From contig NZ_JAFMZM010000002.1 in assembly GCF_024436375.1 (NCBI RefSeq), forward strand, positions 620,001 to 684,000: a stretch of DNA of 64,000 bases, in the 5' to 3' direction. The position numbers and the translations under genes are program-made. The notes under the pieces are model-generated. The model was not told the origin of the DNA. It ran no database searches and saw only the letters and a list, made by a program, of their open reading frames with translations. Shown one piece after another: positions 1-8,244 of the stretch (positions are counted from its first letter, which is position 1; the number at the start of each line of letters is the position of its first letter). The DNA comes from Nocardioides astragali. GTDB lineage: Bacteria; Actinomycetota; Actinomycetes; Propionibacteriales; Nocardioidaceae.

Positions 1-1
1 G

Positions 2-325
2 CAGGCCCTCGTGCGGTGGGACCCGGCCGGTTTCGCCCGCCGTGAGTCCGAGGAGCGGGCGCAGGCACACCTGCCTCCCGGCGCCCGGATGGCGACCGTC
101 ACCGGAGACCTCGGTGCGCTCGACGACGCCCTGCACCTGCTCGACCTCCCCGACGGCGCCGAGGTCCTCGGGCCGGTCCCGGTCGACGACGAGCACCGGG
201 TGCTGCTGCGGGTGCCGTGGTCGAGAGGTACGTCCCTGTCCCTGGCGCTCGGCGACCTGCAGCGGCTCCGGTCGGCCCGGAAGCTCGACCCGGTCCGGAT
301 CCAGGTGGACCCGCTCACCATCTAG
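2..325 (+). CDS. priA: PriA-like primosomal protein N', C-terminal fragment
   Basis: This is the last ~107 residues of a protein that enters from the left edge, so the start is not visible. Its end (…LDPVRIQVDPLTI) and its place directly before def and fmt fit actinobacterial PriA, which helps restart stalled replication forks. Actinobacterial PriA proteins often lack a working helicase motif, but that part lies outside the window. The assignment rests mainly on the priA-def-fmt order and on the general character of this tail; no catalytic motif can be checked. Confidence 0.7.
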   Translation, partial: QALVRWDPAGFARRESEERAQAHLPPGARMATVTGDLGALDDALHLLDLPDGAEVLGPVPVDDEHRVLLRVPWSRGTSLSLALGDLQRLRSARKLDPVRIQVDPLTI

Positions 326-374
326 CCCAACCAGCTCCAGGCGGACTCGGTGCGGCCCGTGGCTGACCCGTCCC

Positions 375-443
375 TAGACTTGACCGCTCCGCCTGCCGCC
401 CGCGCACCGATCCGCCCAGCTCCACCCAGATCCGAGAAGGAGA
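375..443 (+). promoter_or_regulatory. def promoter and ribosome binding site
   Basis: A TAGACT box at 375-380 would start transcription near 387, giving a 5' leader of about 60 nt. A strong Shine-Dalgarno AAGGAGAT at 436-443 precedes the GTG start of def at 447. This gene therefore looks SD-driven, in contrast to the many leaderless genes in the window. Confidence 0.5.
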
Positions 444-446
444 TCC

Positions 447-992
447 GTGGCCGTCCAGCCCATCCGCCTCTTCGGCGATCCCGTGCTCCGCCAGCGCGCC
501 ACCGAGGTCGACGACTTCGACAAGGAGGTCCGGCAGCTCGTCACCGACCTCACCGACACCATGCTCGCCGCACCCGGGGCCGGTCTGGCGGCGCCGCAGA
601 TCGGCGTGAGCCTGCGCGTCTTCACCTGGAACGTGGAGGGTGAGGTCGGTCACCTGGTCAACCCGTCCCTGGAGCTCTCCGACGAGACCCAGGACGGTGC
701 CGAGGGGTGCTTGTCGCTGCCGGAGCTCACCTACGACTGTCTGCGCGCCCTGTCGGTGATCGCGACCGGCTTCGACATGCACGGCGAGCCGCAGCGGATC
801 GAGGCCTCCGAGCTGCTCGCGCGCGCCATGCAGCACGAGACCGACCACCTCGACGGCATCCTCTTCATCGACAAGCTCGACACCGCCGCCCGCAAGGCGG
901 CGATGAAGGAGATCCGCGAGTCGGAGTGGTTCGGCCTCGAGCGGCCGACGGTCAGGGTCAGTCCGCACCCCACGAACGGATTCGCCCTGTGA
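447..992 (+). CDS. def: peptide deformylase
   Basis: Removes the formyl group from the N-terminal methionine of new proteins in the cytoplasm. The 181-aa protein has all three deformylase motifs: GAGLAAPQIG (44-53), EGCLSLP (86-92, Cys88 as metal ligand) and QHETDH (129-134, with His130 and His134 as metal ligands and Glu131 catalytic). The GTG start is set by AAGGAGAT 3 nt upstream. The next gene, 25 bp on, is fmt, which adds the formyl group this enzyme removes, so the pair forms the usual def-fmt operon. Length is normal for the family. Confidence 0.97.
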   Translation: MAVQPIRLFGDPVLRQRATEVDDFDKEVRQLVTDLTDTMLAAPGAGLAAPQIGVSLRVFTWNVEGEVGHLVNPSLELSDETQDGAEGCLSLPELTYDCLRALSVIATGFDMHGEPQRIEASELLARAMQHETDHLDGILFIDKLDTAARKAAMKEIRESEWFGLERPTVRVSPHPTNGFAL

Positions 993-1017
993 GAGACCCG
1001 ATGAGAGGGCGGAGCTG

Positions 1018-1956
1018 ATGCGCGTCGTCTTCGCCGGCACCCCTGAGGTGGCCGTGCCCGCGCTGGACGCGATCGCCGCCAGCCGCCACGAGCTCGTGGG
1101 CGTCGTCACCCGTCCCGACGCCCCGAGCGGGCGCGGCCGCAAGCTGGTCGCGAGCCCGGTGGCGCAGCGCGCCGAGGCGCTCGGCGTACCCGTCCTCAAG
1201 CCCGAGCACCCGCGCGACCCCGCGTTCCAGGCCGAGCTGGCCCAGCTCCGCCCTGACGCCTGCCCGGTGGTGGCCTACGGCGCGCTGCTGCCGCAGTCGG
1301 CCCTCGACCTGGTGCCGCACGGCTGGATCAACCTGCACTTCTCGGTGCTCCCGTCCTGGCGTGGAGCCGCGCCGGTCCAGCACTCGCTGTGGGCGGGTGA
1401 CGAGGTCACCGGCGCCACCACGTTCCGGATCGTGAAGGAGCTCGACGCGGGTCCGATCTTCGGCGTGATGACCGAGCGGATCCGTCCCACCGACACCGCG
1501 GGCGACCTGCTCGAGCGCCTCGCCGAAGGCGGGTCCGGCCTGCTGGTGCAGACCCTCGACGGGATCGAGGACGGCTCCCTCGAAGCGCGCGAGCAGCCCG
1601 AGGACGGCGTCTCGTTCGCCCCCAAGATCCTCGTCGACGACGCGCAGGTCGACTGGACCCGGCCGGCCGTCGCGATCGACCGGCAGGTGCGTGCCTGCAC
1701 GCCAGCGCCCGGGGCGTGGAGCACCTTCGAGGACGAGCGGATCAAGATCGGTCCGGTCACGCCGACCGACCGGCCGCAGCTGGCGCCGGGGGTCCTCGAG
1801 GTCACCAAGAACGCCGTCTTCGTCGGCACCGGCACCACCCCTGTGCAGCTCGGCGAGGTCAAGGCTTTCGGCAAGAAGCAGATGGCTGCGGCCGACTGGG
1901 CGCGCGGCGTACGCCTGGAGTCGGGGGTCCGGCTCGGCGGCCAGGCCCTGTCATAG
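1018..1956 (+). CDS. fmt: methionyl-tRNA formyltransferase
   Basis: Transfers a formyl group from 10-formyl-tetrahydrofolate to initiator Met-tRNA. The 312-aa protein has the catalytic N-terminal domain with Asn105, His107 (NLHFSVLPSWRGAAP, 105-119) and Asp143 (ELDAG), followed by the C-terminal tRNA-binding domain from about residue 205. It lies 25 bp after def and probably shares its transcript. Length and motifs are typical. Confidence 0.97.
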   Translation: MRVVFAGTPEVAVPALDAIAASRHELVGVVTRPDAPSGRGRKLVASPVAQRAEALGVPVLKPEHPRDPAFQAELAQLRPDACPVVAYGALLPQSALDLVPHGWINLHFSVLPSWRGAAPVQHSLWAGDEVTGATTFRIVKELDAGPIFGVMTERIRPTDTAGDLLERLAEGGSGLLVQTLDGIEDGSLEAREQPEDGVSFAPKILVDDAQVDWTRPAVAIDRQVRACTPAPGAWSTFEDERIKIGPVTPTDRPQLAPGVLEVTKNAVFVGTGTTPVQLGEVKAFGKKQMAAADWARGVRLESGVRLGGQALS

Positions 1957-1965
1957 GGTCGGCGG

Positions 1966-2379
1966 ATGAGCAGGAAGGCGCGCCCCGACGACATCGACGA
2001 GATCTGCGCCTCGCTGCCGGAGACCGAGCTCGGGATCTCGTGGGGCGACCGACCGACGTGGAAGGTGCCGCGTGGGGAGAAGGGCAGGGGATTCGTGCTC
2101 TACCGCGCGCCGCACAAGAGCGCGGTGGACCCCGAGACGGGGGAGATGTACGACGACCTTGTCGTGATCATCACCCCCACTGAGGTCGAGAAGCACGCGC
2201 TCGTCGAGGACGAGTCGACGCCGTTCTTCACCATCGACCACTTCAAGGGCTTCAACGCCGTCCTGGTCCAGCAGTCCCGGCTGGGCGAGATCACCCGCGA
2301 CGAGCTGGCCGAGGTGATCACCGACGCATGGGCGACACGGGCGCCCAAGAAGCTGGCGCGGGAGCTCTTCGGTGAGTGA
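1966..2379 (+). CDS. MmcQ/YjbR (DUF419) family protein, copy 1
   Basis: A 137-aa protein of the MmcQ/YjbR fold, a small family linked to the CyaY-like DNA-binding fold and of unproven function. The repeated VDPETGEMYDDLVVIITPTE segment (about 46-67) and the PFFTIDHFKGFNAVLV stretch are characteristic. A TAGGGT box at 1954-1959 lies 6 nt before the ATG, so it can also be transcribed as a leaderless mRNA independent of fmt. Its stop overlaps the start of rsmB by 8 bp. A paralogue with the same central segment lies at 13634-14047, after rpe. Confidence 0.8.
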   Translation: MSRKARPDDIDEICASLPETELGISWGDRPTWKVPRGEKGRGFVLYRAPHKSAVDPETGEMYDDLVVIITPTEVEKHALVEDESTPFFTIDHFKGFNAVLVQQSRLGEITRDELAEVITDAWATRAPKKLARELFGE

Positions 2380-3691
2380 GCGCCGCCGCCCCGTCGACCG
2401 ATCCCGGCGTGCGGCCCTGGACGTGCTGACGGCGGTCCGCGCCGAGCGGGCCTACGCCAACCTGGTCCTGCCGCAGGTGCTCCGCAAGCACCGCCTGGAG
2501 GGCCGCGACGCCGCCCTCGCGACCGAGCTGGCGTCGGGAGCGATCCGGATGCAGGGGCTCTACGACCCGGTCATCGACGCCTGCCTCACCAAGCCCCGGC
2601 TGCAGGACGAGGTGCGCGACGTGCTCCGCCTGGGCACCCACCAGCTGCTCTCGATGCGGGTGCCGGACCACGCGGCGATCTCGACGAGCGTGGACCTGGT
2701 GCGGGCGAGCGTGGGACAGGGACCCGCAGGGCTCGTCAACGCGGTGCTGCGCAAGGTGAGCCGCCGTCCCCTGGCCGAGTGGATCGCGGAGGTGGCACCC
2801 GACCGGACCAGAGACCTCCACGGGCACCTGGCCGTCGCGCACTCCCACCCGCGCTGGGTCGTCGAGCTGCTGGCCGAGGCACTGGGCGGCGACGACGAGC
2901 TCGAGGCGCTGCTGGTGGCCGACAATGCCGCACCACGCGTCACGCTCGCGGCCCGACCCGGCCTCGCCGACGTGGCGGAGCTGGAGGTGGCCGGAGGCAC
3001 CCGCACCACCCTGTCGCCGTACGGCGTCGTGCTGGCGGGCGGCGACCCCGCCGCGGTGCCGGCCGTGGCGGAGGGCAGGGCCGGGGTCCAGGACGAGGGA
3101 TCGCAGCTGGTCGCCCTCGCCATGGCGGACGCCCCGCTCCTGGGGCGCGACGAGCGCTGGCTCGACCTGTGCGCCGGACCGGGCGGCAAGGCGGCGCTGC
3201 TGGCATCCCTGGCGGCCCAGCGTGGTGCGCGCCTGGTCGCCAACGAGCGACAGCCGCACCGCGCCACCCTGGTGGCCTCCGCGATGCGCGCGGTGCCGCC
3301 GGAGGCCGTGCACGTCCTGGCCGGCGACGGCACCCGACCCGCGTGGGTCCCAGGCACCTTCGACCGGGTGCTGGTCGACGCGCCGTGCTCCGGCCTGGGT
3401 GCGCTGCGCCGTCGACCGGAGTCCCGCTGGCGGCGTACGCCGGCGGACGTGGACGTGCTCGTCGGGCTCCAGCAGGTGCTGCTCGACGTGGCGCTGGAGT
3501 CGGTCCGGCCGGGGGGAGTGGTGGTCTACGCGACCTGCTCGCCCGTGGTCGCCGAGACGGTGGACGTGGTGGCCGCCGTGCTCGCGAGGCGCGACGACAC
3601 CCACGAGGTCGACCGCTTCCAGCTGTGGCCGCACCGGGAGGGTACGGACGCGATGTTCGCGGCCACGCTGCGCCGACGCCCCGTCGGCTGA
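2372..3691 (+). CDS. rsmB: 16S rRNA m5C967 methyltransferase, RsmB/Sun family
   Basis: Methylates a cytosine of 16S rRNA using S-adenosylmethionine. The 439-aa protein has an N-terminal NusB-like RNA-binding domain (about 10-150) and a C-terminal RsmB methyltransferase domain: the SAM loop LDLCAGPGGKAALLAS, the catalytic motif VDAPCSGLGALRRRPESRW and the second cysteine in YATCSPVVAE. The fmt-rsmB-rpe neighbourhood is common in actinobacteria; here it is interrupted by several genes and by the island. The start overlaps the preceding gene by 8 bp, suggesting translational coupling. Confidence 0.95.
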   Translation: MSERRRPVDRSRRAALDVLTAVRAERAYANLVLPQVLRKHRLEGRDAALATELASGAIRMQGLYDPVIDACLTKPRLQDEVRDVLRLGTHQLLSMRVPDHAAISTSVDLVRASVGQGPAGLVNAVLRKVSRRPLAEWIAEVAPDRTRDLHGHLAVAHSHPRWVVELLAEALGGDDELEALLVADNAAPRVTLAARPGLADVAELEVAGGTRTTLSPYGVVLAGGDPAAVPAVAEGRAGVQDEGSQLVALAMADAPLLGRDERWLDLCAGPGGKAALLASLAAQRGARLVANERQPHRATLVASAMRAVPPEAVHVLAGDGTRPAWVPGTFDRVLVDAPCSGLGALRRRPESRWRRTPADVDVLVGLQQVLLDVALESVRPGGVVVYATCSPVVAETVDVVAAVLARRDDTHEVDRFQLWPHREGTDAMFAATLRRRPVG

Positions 3692-3692
3692 A

Positions 3693-3711
3693 CGGGACCG
3701 GACAGGTCCCG
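3693..3711. terminator. hairpin between convergent genes
   Basis: A perfect inverted repeat CGGGACC-GGACA-GGTCCCG (7-bp stem, 5-nt loop) fills the gap between the rsmB stop (3691) and the end of the opposite-strand ATPase (3714). It has no T-run, which is usual in high-GC genomes. It can serve both directions. Confidence 0.6.
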
Positions 3712-3713
3712 GC

Positions 3714-4478
3714 TCAGTCGTCCCCCTCGTCCCCCTGGAGGTGGCGGAGGTAGGCCCACGGCTCGGCGAGGTAGCGGCGCCAGTGGTCGACGATCTCGAG
3801 GTCCTGCCATGCCGACTCGCGGAGCCCCCACGGCCCCGCCTCCAGGATCCGGGCGCCGGGCATCGCCGCCAGCACCGGGGAGTGCGTGGCGCAGAGGACC
3901 TGCCCGCCCCGGGCGACCACCCGCTGCAGGGCGGCGACGAGACCGAGCGTGGAGGAGAACGACAGGGCGGCCTCGGGCTCGTCGAGGCAGAAGAATCCCT
4001 TGCCCGTGAACCGCGACTCCAGAACGGCCAGGAACGACTCTCCGTGACTCATCGCGTGGAAGGCCACGTCGGCCGGCCCTGTCGGCGGCTTCGGGTTGTC
4101 CTCGATGTAGGAGTACCAGCCGTGCATCGTCTCGGCCCGCAGGAAGAAGCCCCACTTGCTCGACCCGGCTCCGCGCACCAGGCGCAGCGAACCGCCCAGC
4201 GCCGACTCTGTGGGTCGGGTCGAGTGCCTGCTGTGGGTGCTGCCACCTTCGGGTGACAACCCGAACGCCGTCGCGATCGCCTCGACGAGTGTCGACTTGC
4301 CCGACCCGTTCTCACCGACGAGGAAGGTCACTCCCGGCGCGAGGTCGAGCCCCGTGGACAGCACCTGCGTGACGGCCGGGATCGAGGCTGGGTATCGATC
4401 CGGGACCAGGGGATGACCGGGGTCGGCCTCGACCCGACGGACCGGGTGGCGCGGGACGTCAGCACCCCTCAGCGGCAT
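3714..4478 (-). CDS. AAA-family ATPase (ABC-like, stand-alone)
   Basis: A 254-aa soluble ATPase. Walker A is GENGSGKST (55-63), the signature-like motif SHGES is at 144-148, Walker B FFCLDEPEA at 162-170 and the H-loop His at 199. It has no transmembrane part and resembles the AAA_21/RloC-like predicted ATP-binding proteins, whose role is not settled. On the opposite strand to its neighbours and convergent with rsmB. A TACGTT box at 4486-4491 lies 7 nt before the ATG, suggesting a leaderless transcript. Substrate unknown. Confidence 0.75.
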   Translation of the reverse strand: MPLRGADVPRHPVRRVEADPGHPLVPDRYPASIPAVTQVLSTGLDLAPGVTFLVGENGSGKSTLVEAIATAFGLSPEGGSTHSRHSTRPTESALGGSLRLVRGAGSSKWGFFLRAETMHGWYSYIEDNPKPPTGPADVAFHAMSHGESFLAVLESRFTGKGFFCLDEPEAALSFSSTLGLVAALQRVVARGGQVLCATHSPVLAAMPGARILEAGPWGLRESAWQDLEIVDHWRRYLAEPWAYLRHLQGDEGDD

Positions 4479-4654
4479 GGCGCCAAACGTAGCCGTCGCC
4501 CCCGACGCCCACCCGGAGGGAGGGGATCAGATGCCCCGGAGGCAACATTCCCGTTTCGCCTGGGCGCCACCTGTTCACAACCTTGGCGCGGCCGAGCATG
4601 ATTGGCCACACGCGGCGCACCGGAGGGGTGTGCCGTGACGGGGAGCAGGAAAGC

Positions 4655-5659
4655 ATGGGTCTACGCACCACAATGACAGCCGTCGCCGCGACGGGACTGC
4701 TGGCCGCGCTGGGCACGGCTCCGGCGCAGGCGGACGGCGCTCGTACGCTGACGGGTCCCAGCACCGGGGATGCTGACGTCTTCTTGACCTACGTCGGGTG
4801 CGACAACCTGTTCGCGCCCGCCAGCGCACCCCAGTCGCGGCTCAACCTCGGCCCCCATGACGCCCCGCTCGGCCGCCGATCGCTCGGCCTGGTGCCCGCC
4901 GCGCCCGGAACCGCGTCCGGTCCGTTCGCCCGCTTCGACTCCCTCGCCGGATTCGACTCCTCGGTGTCGGTGACCTCGTCGGCCGGCAGCCAGGGCGTCT
5001 CCTACGTCATGAGCATCACCCCGTCCAGCCCGCCCGGCACGGCCTGGCGCGGGCGCGCCGCCGTCCACGCGCCGGCCGGGGCGTGGACCGACGTGTCCGC
5101 CGCGGCACTGACCTACGACTGGGCGCTCGTCGACCTGGCCACACTGTCTCCGGTCGACCAGGCCGGCACCGCGACCCCCTCGGCGTTCGCCGCTGCACAC
5201 GGTGATGGTGCGGGTTTCGTCGTGACCGGCTTCGGCTGCGACGGCCAGTCCTTCAACCTCGACGCCGTCCGAGCGTCGGGCTCGACCTTCGACTTCGAGG
5301 GGATCGCCCTCAGCACCGCCGCCGCCGTGGACCGGGCCAGGGCCGATGCCGGCGAGCAGGTGGCCATCACCGGCAGGGTCACCGACGCAGGGGGTCGCGT
5401 CACCGGGGACCCGTTGGTCCTGGAGTCCCGCGCACCAGGCGGCGCGTGGACCCGCGTCGGGCAGGTCGTCGTGGCCGGCCCCGACGGCGTGGCGCGCGTC
5501 GACGTACGCGTCACCGAGACCACCGAGTTCCGCTGGCACCGCCCGGAGAGCCAGTACGCCGACGAGGGCTGGTCGGACCCGGTCACGGTGACGGTCGACC
5601 AGCCGGCTGAGGCCCCGGCTCCCGCCGAGAAGCCTGCCGAGAAGCCTGCCGACAAGTAG
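4655..5659 (+). CDS. secreted protein of unknown function
   Basis: A 334-aa protein with a Sec-type signal peptide (MGLRTTMTAVAATGLLAALG, probable cleavage after AQA near residue 26). The ATG at 4655 was chosen because it begins the signal peptide and follows a purine-rich GGGAGCAGGAAAG stretch; an upstream in-frame ATG at 4583 would bury the signal. The mature part has no recognised domain, and about residues 230-310 look like an immunoglobulin-like or bacterial surface domain (AVDRARADAGEQVAITGRV…). The end is a short Pro/Ala/Glu/Lys repeat (PAEKPAEKPADK). No cell-wall anchor is visible, so it is probably released. Confidence 0.6.
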   Translation: MGLRTTMTAVAATGLLAALGTAPAQADGARTLTGPSTGDADVFLTYVGCDNLFAPASAPQSRLNLGPHDAPLGRRSLGLVPAAPGTASGPFARFDSLAGFDSSVSVTSSAGSQGVSYVMSITPSSPPGTAWRGRAAVHAPAGAWTDVSAAALTYDWALVDLATLSPVDQAGTATPSAFAAAHGDGAGFVVTGFGCDGQSFNLDAVRASGSTFDFEGIALSTAAAVDRARADAGEQVAITGRVTDAGGRVTGDPLVLESRAPGGAWTRVGQVVVAGPDGVARVDVRVTETTEFRWHRPESQYADEGWSDPVTVTVDQPAEAPAPAEKPAEKPADK

Positions 5660-5682
5660 CGCGCCGCCGCTAGGGTCGGGCC

Positions 5683-6660
5683 ATGGCGTCGCCGTTCATC
5701 GAGCTCGAGGTCGACGACCGTGTCGTCAAGGTGACCAATCCCGACCGGGTGTACTTCCCGCCGACGGAAGTCGGCCAGCCGGGTGCCACGAAGCTGGACC
5801 TCGTCGAGTACTACCTCGCCGTGGGCGACGGCATCGTCAACGCTCTGCTCGAGCGCCCCTGCATGCTGCACCGCTTCCCGAAGGGCCTCGCCGGCGACAA
5901 GGTGCACCAGAAGCGGCTGCCGGCGGGGGCGCCGGAGTGGGTCGAGACTGTCGAGCTGTTCTTCCCCCGCTGGAAGCGCACCGCCGACGAGCTGTGCGTC
6001 ACCGAGCTGGCGAGCGTGATCTGGGCGGTCCAGATGTCGACCGTCGAGTTCCACCCGTGGAACAGCCGGCGAGCGGACACCGAGAAGCCCGACGAGTGGC
6101 GCATCGACCTCGACCCCGGACCCGAGTGCGACTGGGCGACCGTGCAGCGGGTGGCGCACGTGGCCCACGAGGTGCTCGACGAGCTCGGGGCCGTCGGCTT
6201 CCCCAAGACCAGCGGCGGTTCGGGGCTGCACATCTACGTCCGTATCCCGCCCGACCACGGGTTCCAGGACGTACGCCGTGGCGCGCTCGCGTTCGCGCGC
6301 GAGGTCGAGCGGAGGGCCGGGGGAGAGGTCACCACTGCCTGGTGGCGCAAGGACCGAGACCCCGCCCAGCTGTTCGTCGACTACAACCAGAACGCCCGCG
6401 ACCACACCATCGCGGCGGCGTACTCCGCGCGTGGGGTGCCCGAGGCGCGCGTCTCCGCGCCGGTCCGGTGGGAGGAGATCGACGGCTGCACGCCCGACGA
6501 CTTCACGATCTACACGATGCCCGAACGCTTCGCCCGCATCGGCGACCTGCACGCCGACATCGACGGGCATCCCTTCGACATCGCCCCGCTGCTCGAGTGG
6601 GCCGAGCGTGACGAGTCGGAGGGCGCCGAGGCGCCGCCGGAGCCGGACGAGGACGAGTAG
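5683..6660 (+). CDS. stand-alone LigD-type polymerase/primase
   Basis: A primase-polymerase of the bacterial non-homologous end-joining family that fills in broken DNA ends, favouring ribonucleotides. In the 325-aa protein the catalytic residues are visible: Asp142 and Asp144 (RIDLDPGPE), Asp233 (QLFVDYNQN), His124 (EFHPW) and the SGGSGLH motif ending at His183. The ligase and phosphoesterase domains of a full LigD are absent, as in many actinobacteria that encode them separately. No Ku or ligase gene is in the window. TAGGGT at 5671-5676 sits 6 nt before the ATG (leaderless). The C-terminus is very acidic. Confidence 0.88.
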   Translation: MASPFIELEVDDRVVKVTNPDRVYFPPTEVGQPGATKLDLVEYYLAVGDGIVNALLERPCMLHRFPKGLAGDKVHQKRLPAGAPEWVETVELFFPRWKRTADELCVTELASVIWAVQMSTVEFHPWNSRRADTEKPDEWRIDLDPGPECDWATVQRVAHVAHEVLDELGAVGFPKTSGGSGLHIYVRIPPDHGFQDVRRGALAFAREVERRAGGEVTTAWWRKDRDPAQLFVDYNQNARDHTIAAAYSARGVPEARVSAPVRWEEIDGCTPDDFTIYTMPERFARIGDLHADIDGHPFDIAPLLEWAERDESEGAEAPPEPDEDE

Positions 6661-6726
6661 GTCGTCCACAGCCCGCGCACAGGTCGTCCTCACGGTCCTC
6701 TCACCCTGCCCCCGTAGTTTCGAGGA

Positions 6727-7662
6727 ATGCACACCCAGCCTCGCACCGACCGGGTCACCGTCGTCGTCAACACCGCCTCACGAACCGGCGCCCGTGCGCT
6801 GCCGCTGGTGGAGTCGGCGCTGCGCCGCGCCTCGGAGCAGGTGCTGGTCCACCCCGCCCACGGCGGAGACGAGCTCGTGGGCGCCCTGCGGTCGGCCATG
6901 GCCGGGGAGCCCGACCTCCTGGTCGTCGGCGGCGGCGACGGCACCATCGGCTGTGCCGCGGGGCTCGTCGCCCACACGACCACCACCCTCGGCGTGCTGC
7001 CGCTCGGCACCGCCAACGACTTCGCCCGCACCCTGGAGATCCCCACGGCCCTGACCGACGCCGTGGACACCCTGCTGGACGGCAAGGTGGTCGACGTCGA
7101 CCTCGGGCGGGTCGACGGCAGGGCCTACCTCAACGTCGCCTCCCTGGGCCTCTCGGTCGCGGTCACCCGCCAGCTGACTCCGCGGCTCAAGCGCCGTCTC
7201 GGACGGTTCGCCTACCCCGTGGCGACGCTGGCGGCATACCGCGGTCACCGCCCGTTCGCTGCGCGCCTCGAGCTCGACGACGGCACCGTCCTCGAGCTGG
7301 AGGACCTCATGCAGGTCGCCGTCGGCAACGGCAGGCACTACGGCGGCGGGCTGACGGTGTCCCCCGGCGCCTCCATCGACGACCACCTCCTCGACGTGTA
7401 CGCCGTGGAGCAGGGCCGGCTGCGCGACCACGTCTCGATCGCCCGCCTCCTGCGCACCGGCCACCTGGTCGAGCACGACCGGGTCCACCACCTGACGACA
7501 CGGCGGCTACGGCTGGTCACTGATGAGCCCGTCGAGGTCAACCTCGACGGCGAGGTCGCCGCCACCACGCCGGCGACGTTCGAGGTCGACCGCAACGCGT
7601 TGCACGTCGTCGTACCCGCCCACAGCCGAGCCGCCCGGATGGACGACACCGGGAGTCCCTAG
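6727..7662 (+). CDS. diacylglycerol/lipid kinase family protein, copy 1
   Basis: A 311-aa member of the DagK/YegS lipid-kinase family, which phosphorylates diacylglycerol or related lipids at the membrane with ATP. It shows the nucleotide-binding GGGDGTIGC motif (about residues 67-75) and PLGTANDFARTL (about 92-103). TAGTTT at 6715-6720 lies 6 nt before the ATG. The TAG stop at 7660-7662 is also the first half of the old rpe promoter box. A second family member lies at 52292-53197. Substrate cannot be told from sequence. Confidence 0.88.
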   Translation: MHTQPRTDRVTVVVNTASRTGARALPLVESALRRASEQVLVHPAHGGDELVGALRSAMAGEPDLLVVGGGDGTIGCAAGLVAHTTTTLGVLPLGTANDFARTLEIPTALTDAVDTLLDGKVVDVDLGRVDGRAYLNVASLGLSVAVTRQLTPRLKRRLGRFAYPVATLAAYRGHRPFAARLELDDGTVLELEDLMQVAVGNGRHYGGGLTVSPGASIDDHLLDVYAVEQGRLRDHVSIARLLRTGHLVEHDRVHHLTTRRLRLVTDEPVEVNLDGEVAATTPATFEVDRNALHVVVPAHSRAARMDDTGSP

Positions 7663-7671
7663 GATCGTCCC
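7660..7671 (+). promoter_or_regulatory. stranded native promoter of rpe
   Basis: TAGGAT (7660-7665) followed by exactly 6 nt and then GTG at 7672 is the leaderless layout used by many genes here. The codons that follow (V-G-I-Q-I-T) are those of Rpe, whose gene now lies 5.3 kb downstream. This box most likely drove rpe before the island came in; it now leads only to a ten-codon minigene ending at 7704. Confidence 0.65.
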
Positions 7672-7704
7672 GTGGGCATCCAGATCACGGTTAGCATTGT
7701 CTAG
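7672..7704 (+). pseudogene. rpe 5' remnant (left junction of the island)
   Basis: GTG GGC ATC CAG ATC ACG reads V-G-I-Q-I-T, matching the first six residues of Rpe (M-G-I-Q-I-T) at 12975. The next codons read V-S-I-V-stop against P-S-I-L in Rpe. The first 30 bases match the real rpe start at 21 positions. Codons here are GC-ending, as in the host, whereas the copy at 12975 uses GGT, CAA and ATA, so this is probably the original gene start. Confidence 0.65.
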
Positions 7705-7758
7705 CCACGGCGGCGGCAAGCCTCTGACCTGCGGAAACACCGAATGTGGCGTACGTCG

Positions 7759-7905
7759 TTATTCAATCGCCCCGAGATTGTGAAGGCGCTGGCGGACGTC
7801 CTGAACGTGCCGCGCCTCCACTTGGATGAGGAGTCGGCGAAGTACCTCCGGGTCGGGGATTGGCGGTGCTGTCGCCAACTTGCTTTTCACCCATGCCTGC
7901 GTCAT
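7759..7905 (-). CDS. hypothetical 48-aa protein, partner of the 93-aa gene
   Basis: A small reading frame MTQAWVKSKLATAPPIPDPE… ending …RLHNLGAIE. Its ATG lies inside the TGATG junction with the stop of the preceding gene, so the two genes overlap by one base and are probably translated in a coupled way. The product is basic in the N-terminal third and predicted helical after the PIPDPE turn (VLRRLLIQVEARHVQDVRQRL). No family recognised. The tight overlap is the main support; on its own a 48-codon frame would be weak. Confidence 0.45.
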   Translation of the reverse strand: MTQAWVKSKLATAPPIPDPEVLRRLLIQVEARHVQDVRQRLHNLGAIE

Positions 7906-8186
7906 CAGGTCGTACTTGATCTGGCGGCCAGCCGCCTCCGAGCGCGCTTGGCGTCGATCAGCCCATCTGGGTTAATGAGCCCGTCTAGAGCAGTCAGCAC
8001 CTTCTTCTTCTGAGAACGCGTGAGTTCTCCATAGATCTGAGCGACTGCTGGTGGTGCCGGCCGGCCTTGTAGGTCAAAGGAGTCGAGGACGGCCTCACGG
8101 ACGGTCGCAACCGCATCATCGACAGTGTCAGCCTCGACGTATCGGTGGCTGACGCCCGCAACCTCCACGCGCCAGAGATGAGCCAT
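7905..8186 (-). CDS. hypothetical 93-aa protein controlled by the C-box
   Basis: A 93-aa protein (MAHLWRVEVAGVSHRYVEAD…) not recognised. The first ~40 residues look like a beta-strand pair followed by a helix (DTVDDAVATVREAVLDSF), loosely like HicB-type folds, but this is only an impression. The C-terminus is basic (KRARRRLAARSSTT). The ATG at 8186 is chosen because TATCAT (8193-8198) sits 6 nt upstream, a leaderless layout; a longer frame upstream would run through the operator. It is divergent from the C-protein-like gene at 8245 and overlaps the 48-aa gene downstream. Confidence 0.55.
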   Translation of the reverse strand: MAHLWRVEVAGVSHRYVEADTVDDAVATVREAVLDSFDLQGRPAPPAVAQIYGELTRSQKKKVLTALDGLINPDGLIDAKRARRRLAARSSTT

Positions 8187-8192
8187 GGCCCA

Positions 8193-8222
8193 ATGATACT
8201 CATAGTCTGTCGACTCATAGGC
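8193..8222. promoter_or_regulatory. C-box-like operator plus divergent promoter
   Basis: Two 11-bp boxes, TACTCATAGTC (8197-8207) and GACTCATAGGC (8212-8222), are separated by the 4-nt spacer TGTC, giving a 15-bp period. Each differs at one position from the palindromic C-box consensus GACTnnnAGTC used by restriction-modification controller proteins. The -10 box of the minus-strand gene (TATCAT, 8193-8198) overlaps the left box, so a bound regulator would block that promoter. The plus-strand gene starts 22 bp to the right. Confidence 0.6.
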
Positions 8223-8244
8223 ATCATGCGCTGATGGTTCTCTC

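Noticed and set aside
7744..8013. An 89-codon plus-strand frame (MWRTSLFNRPEI…)
   Set aside because: Overlaps antisense the 93-aa and 48-aa gene pair, which has promoter spacing and coupling in its favour; this one has neither.
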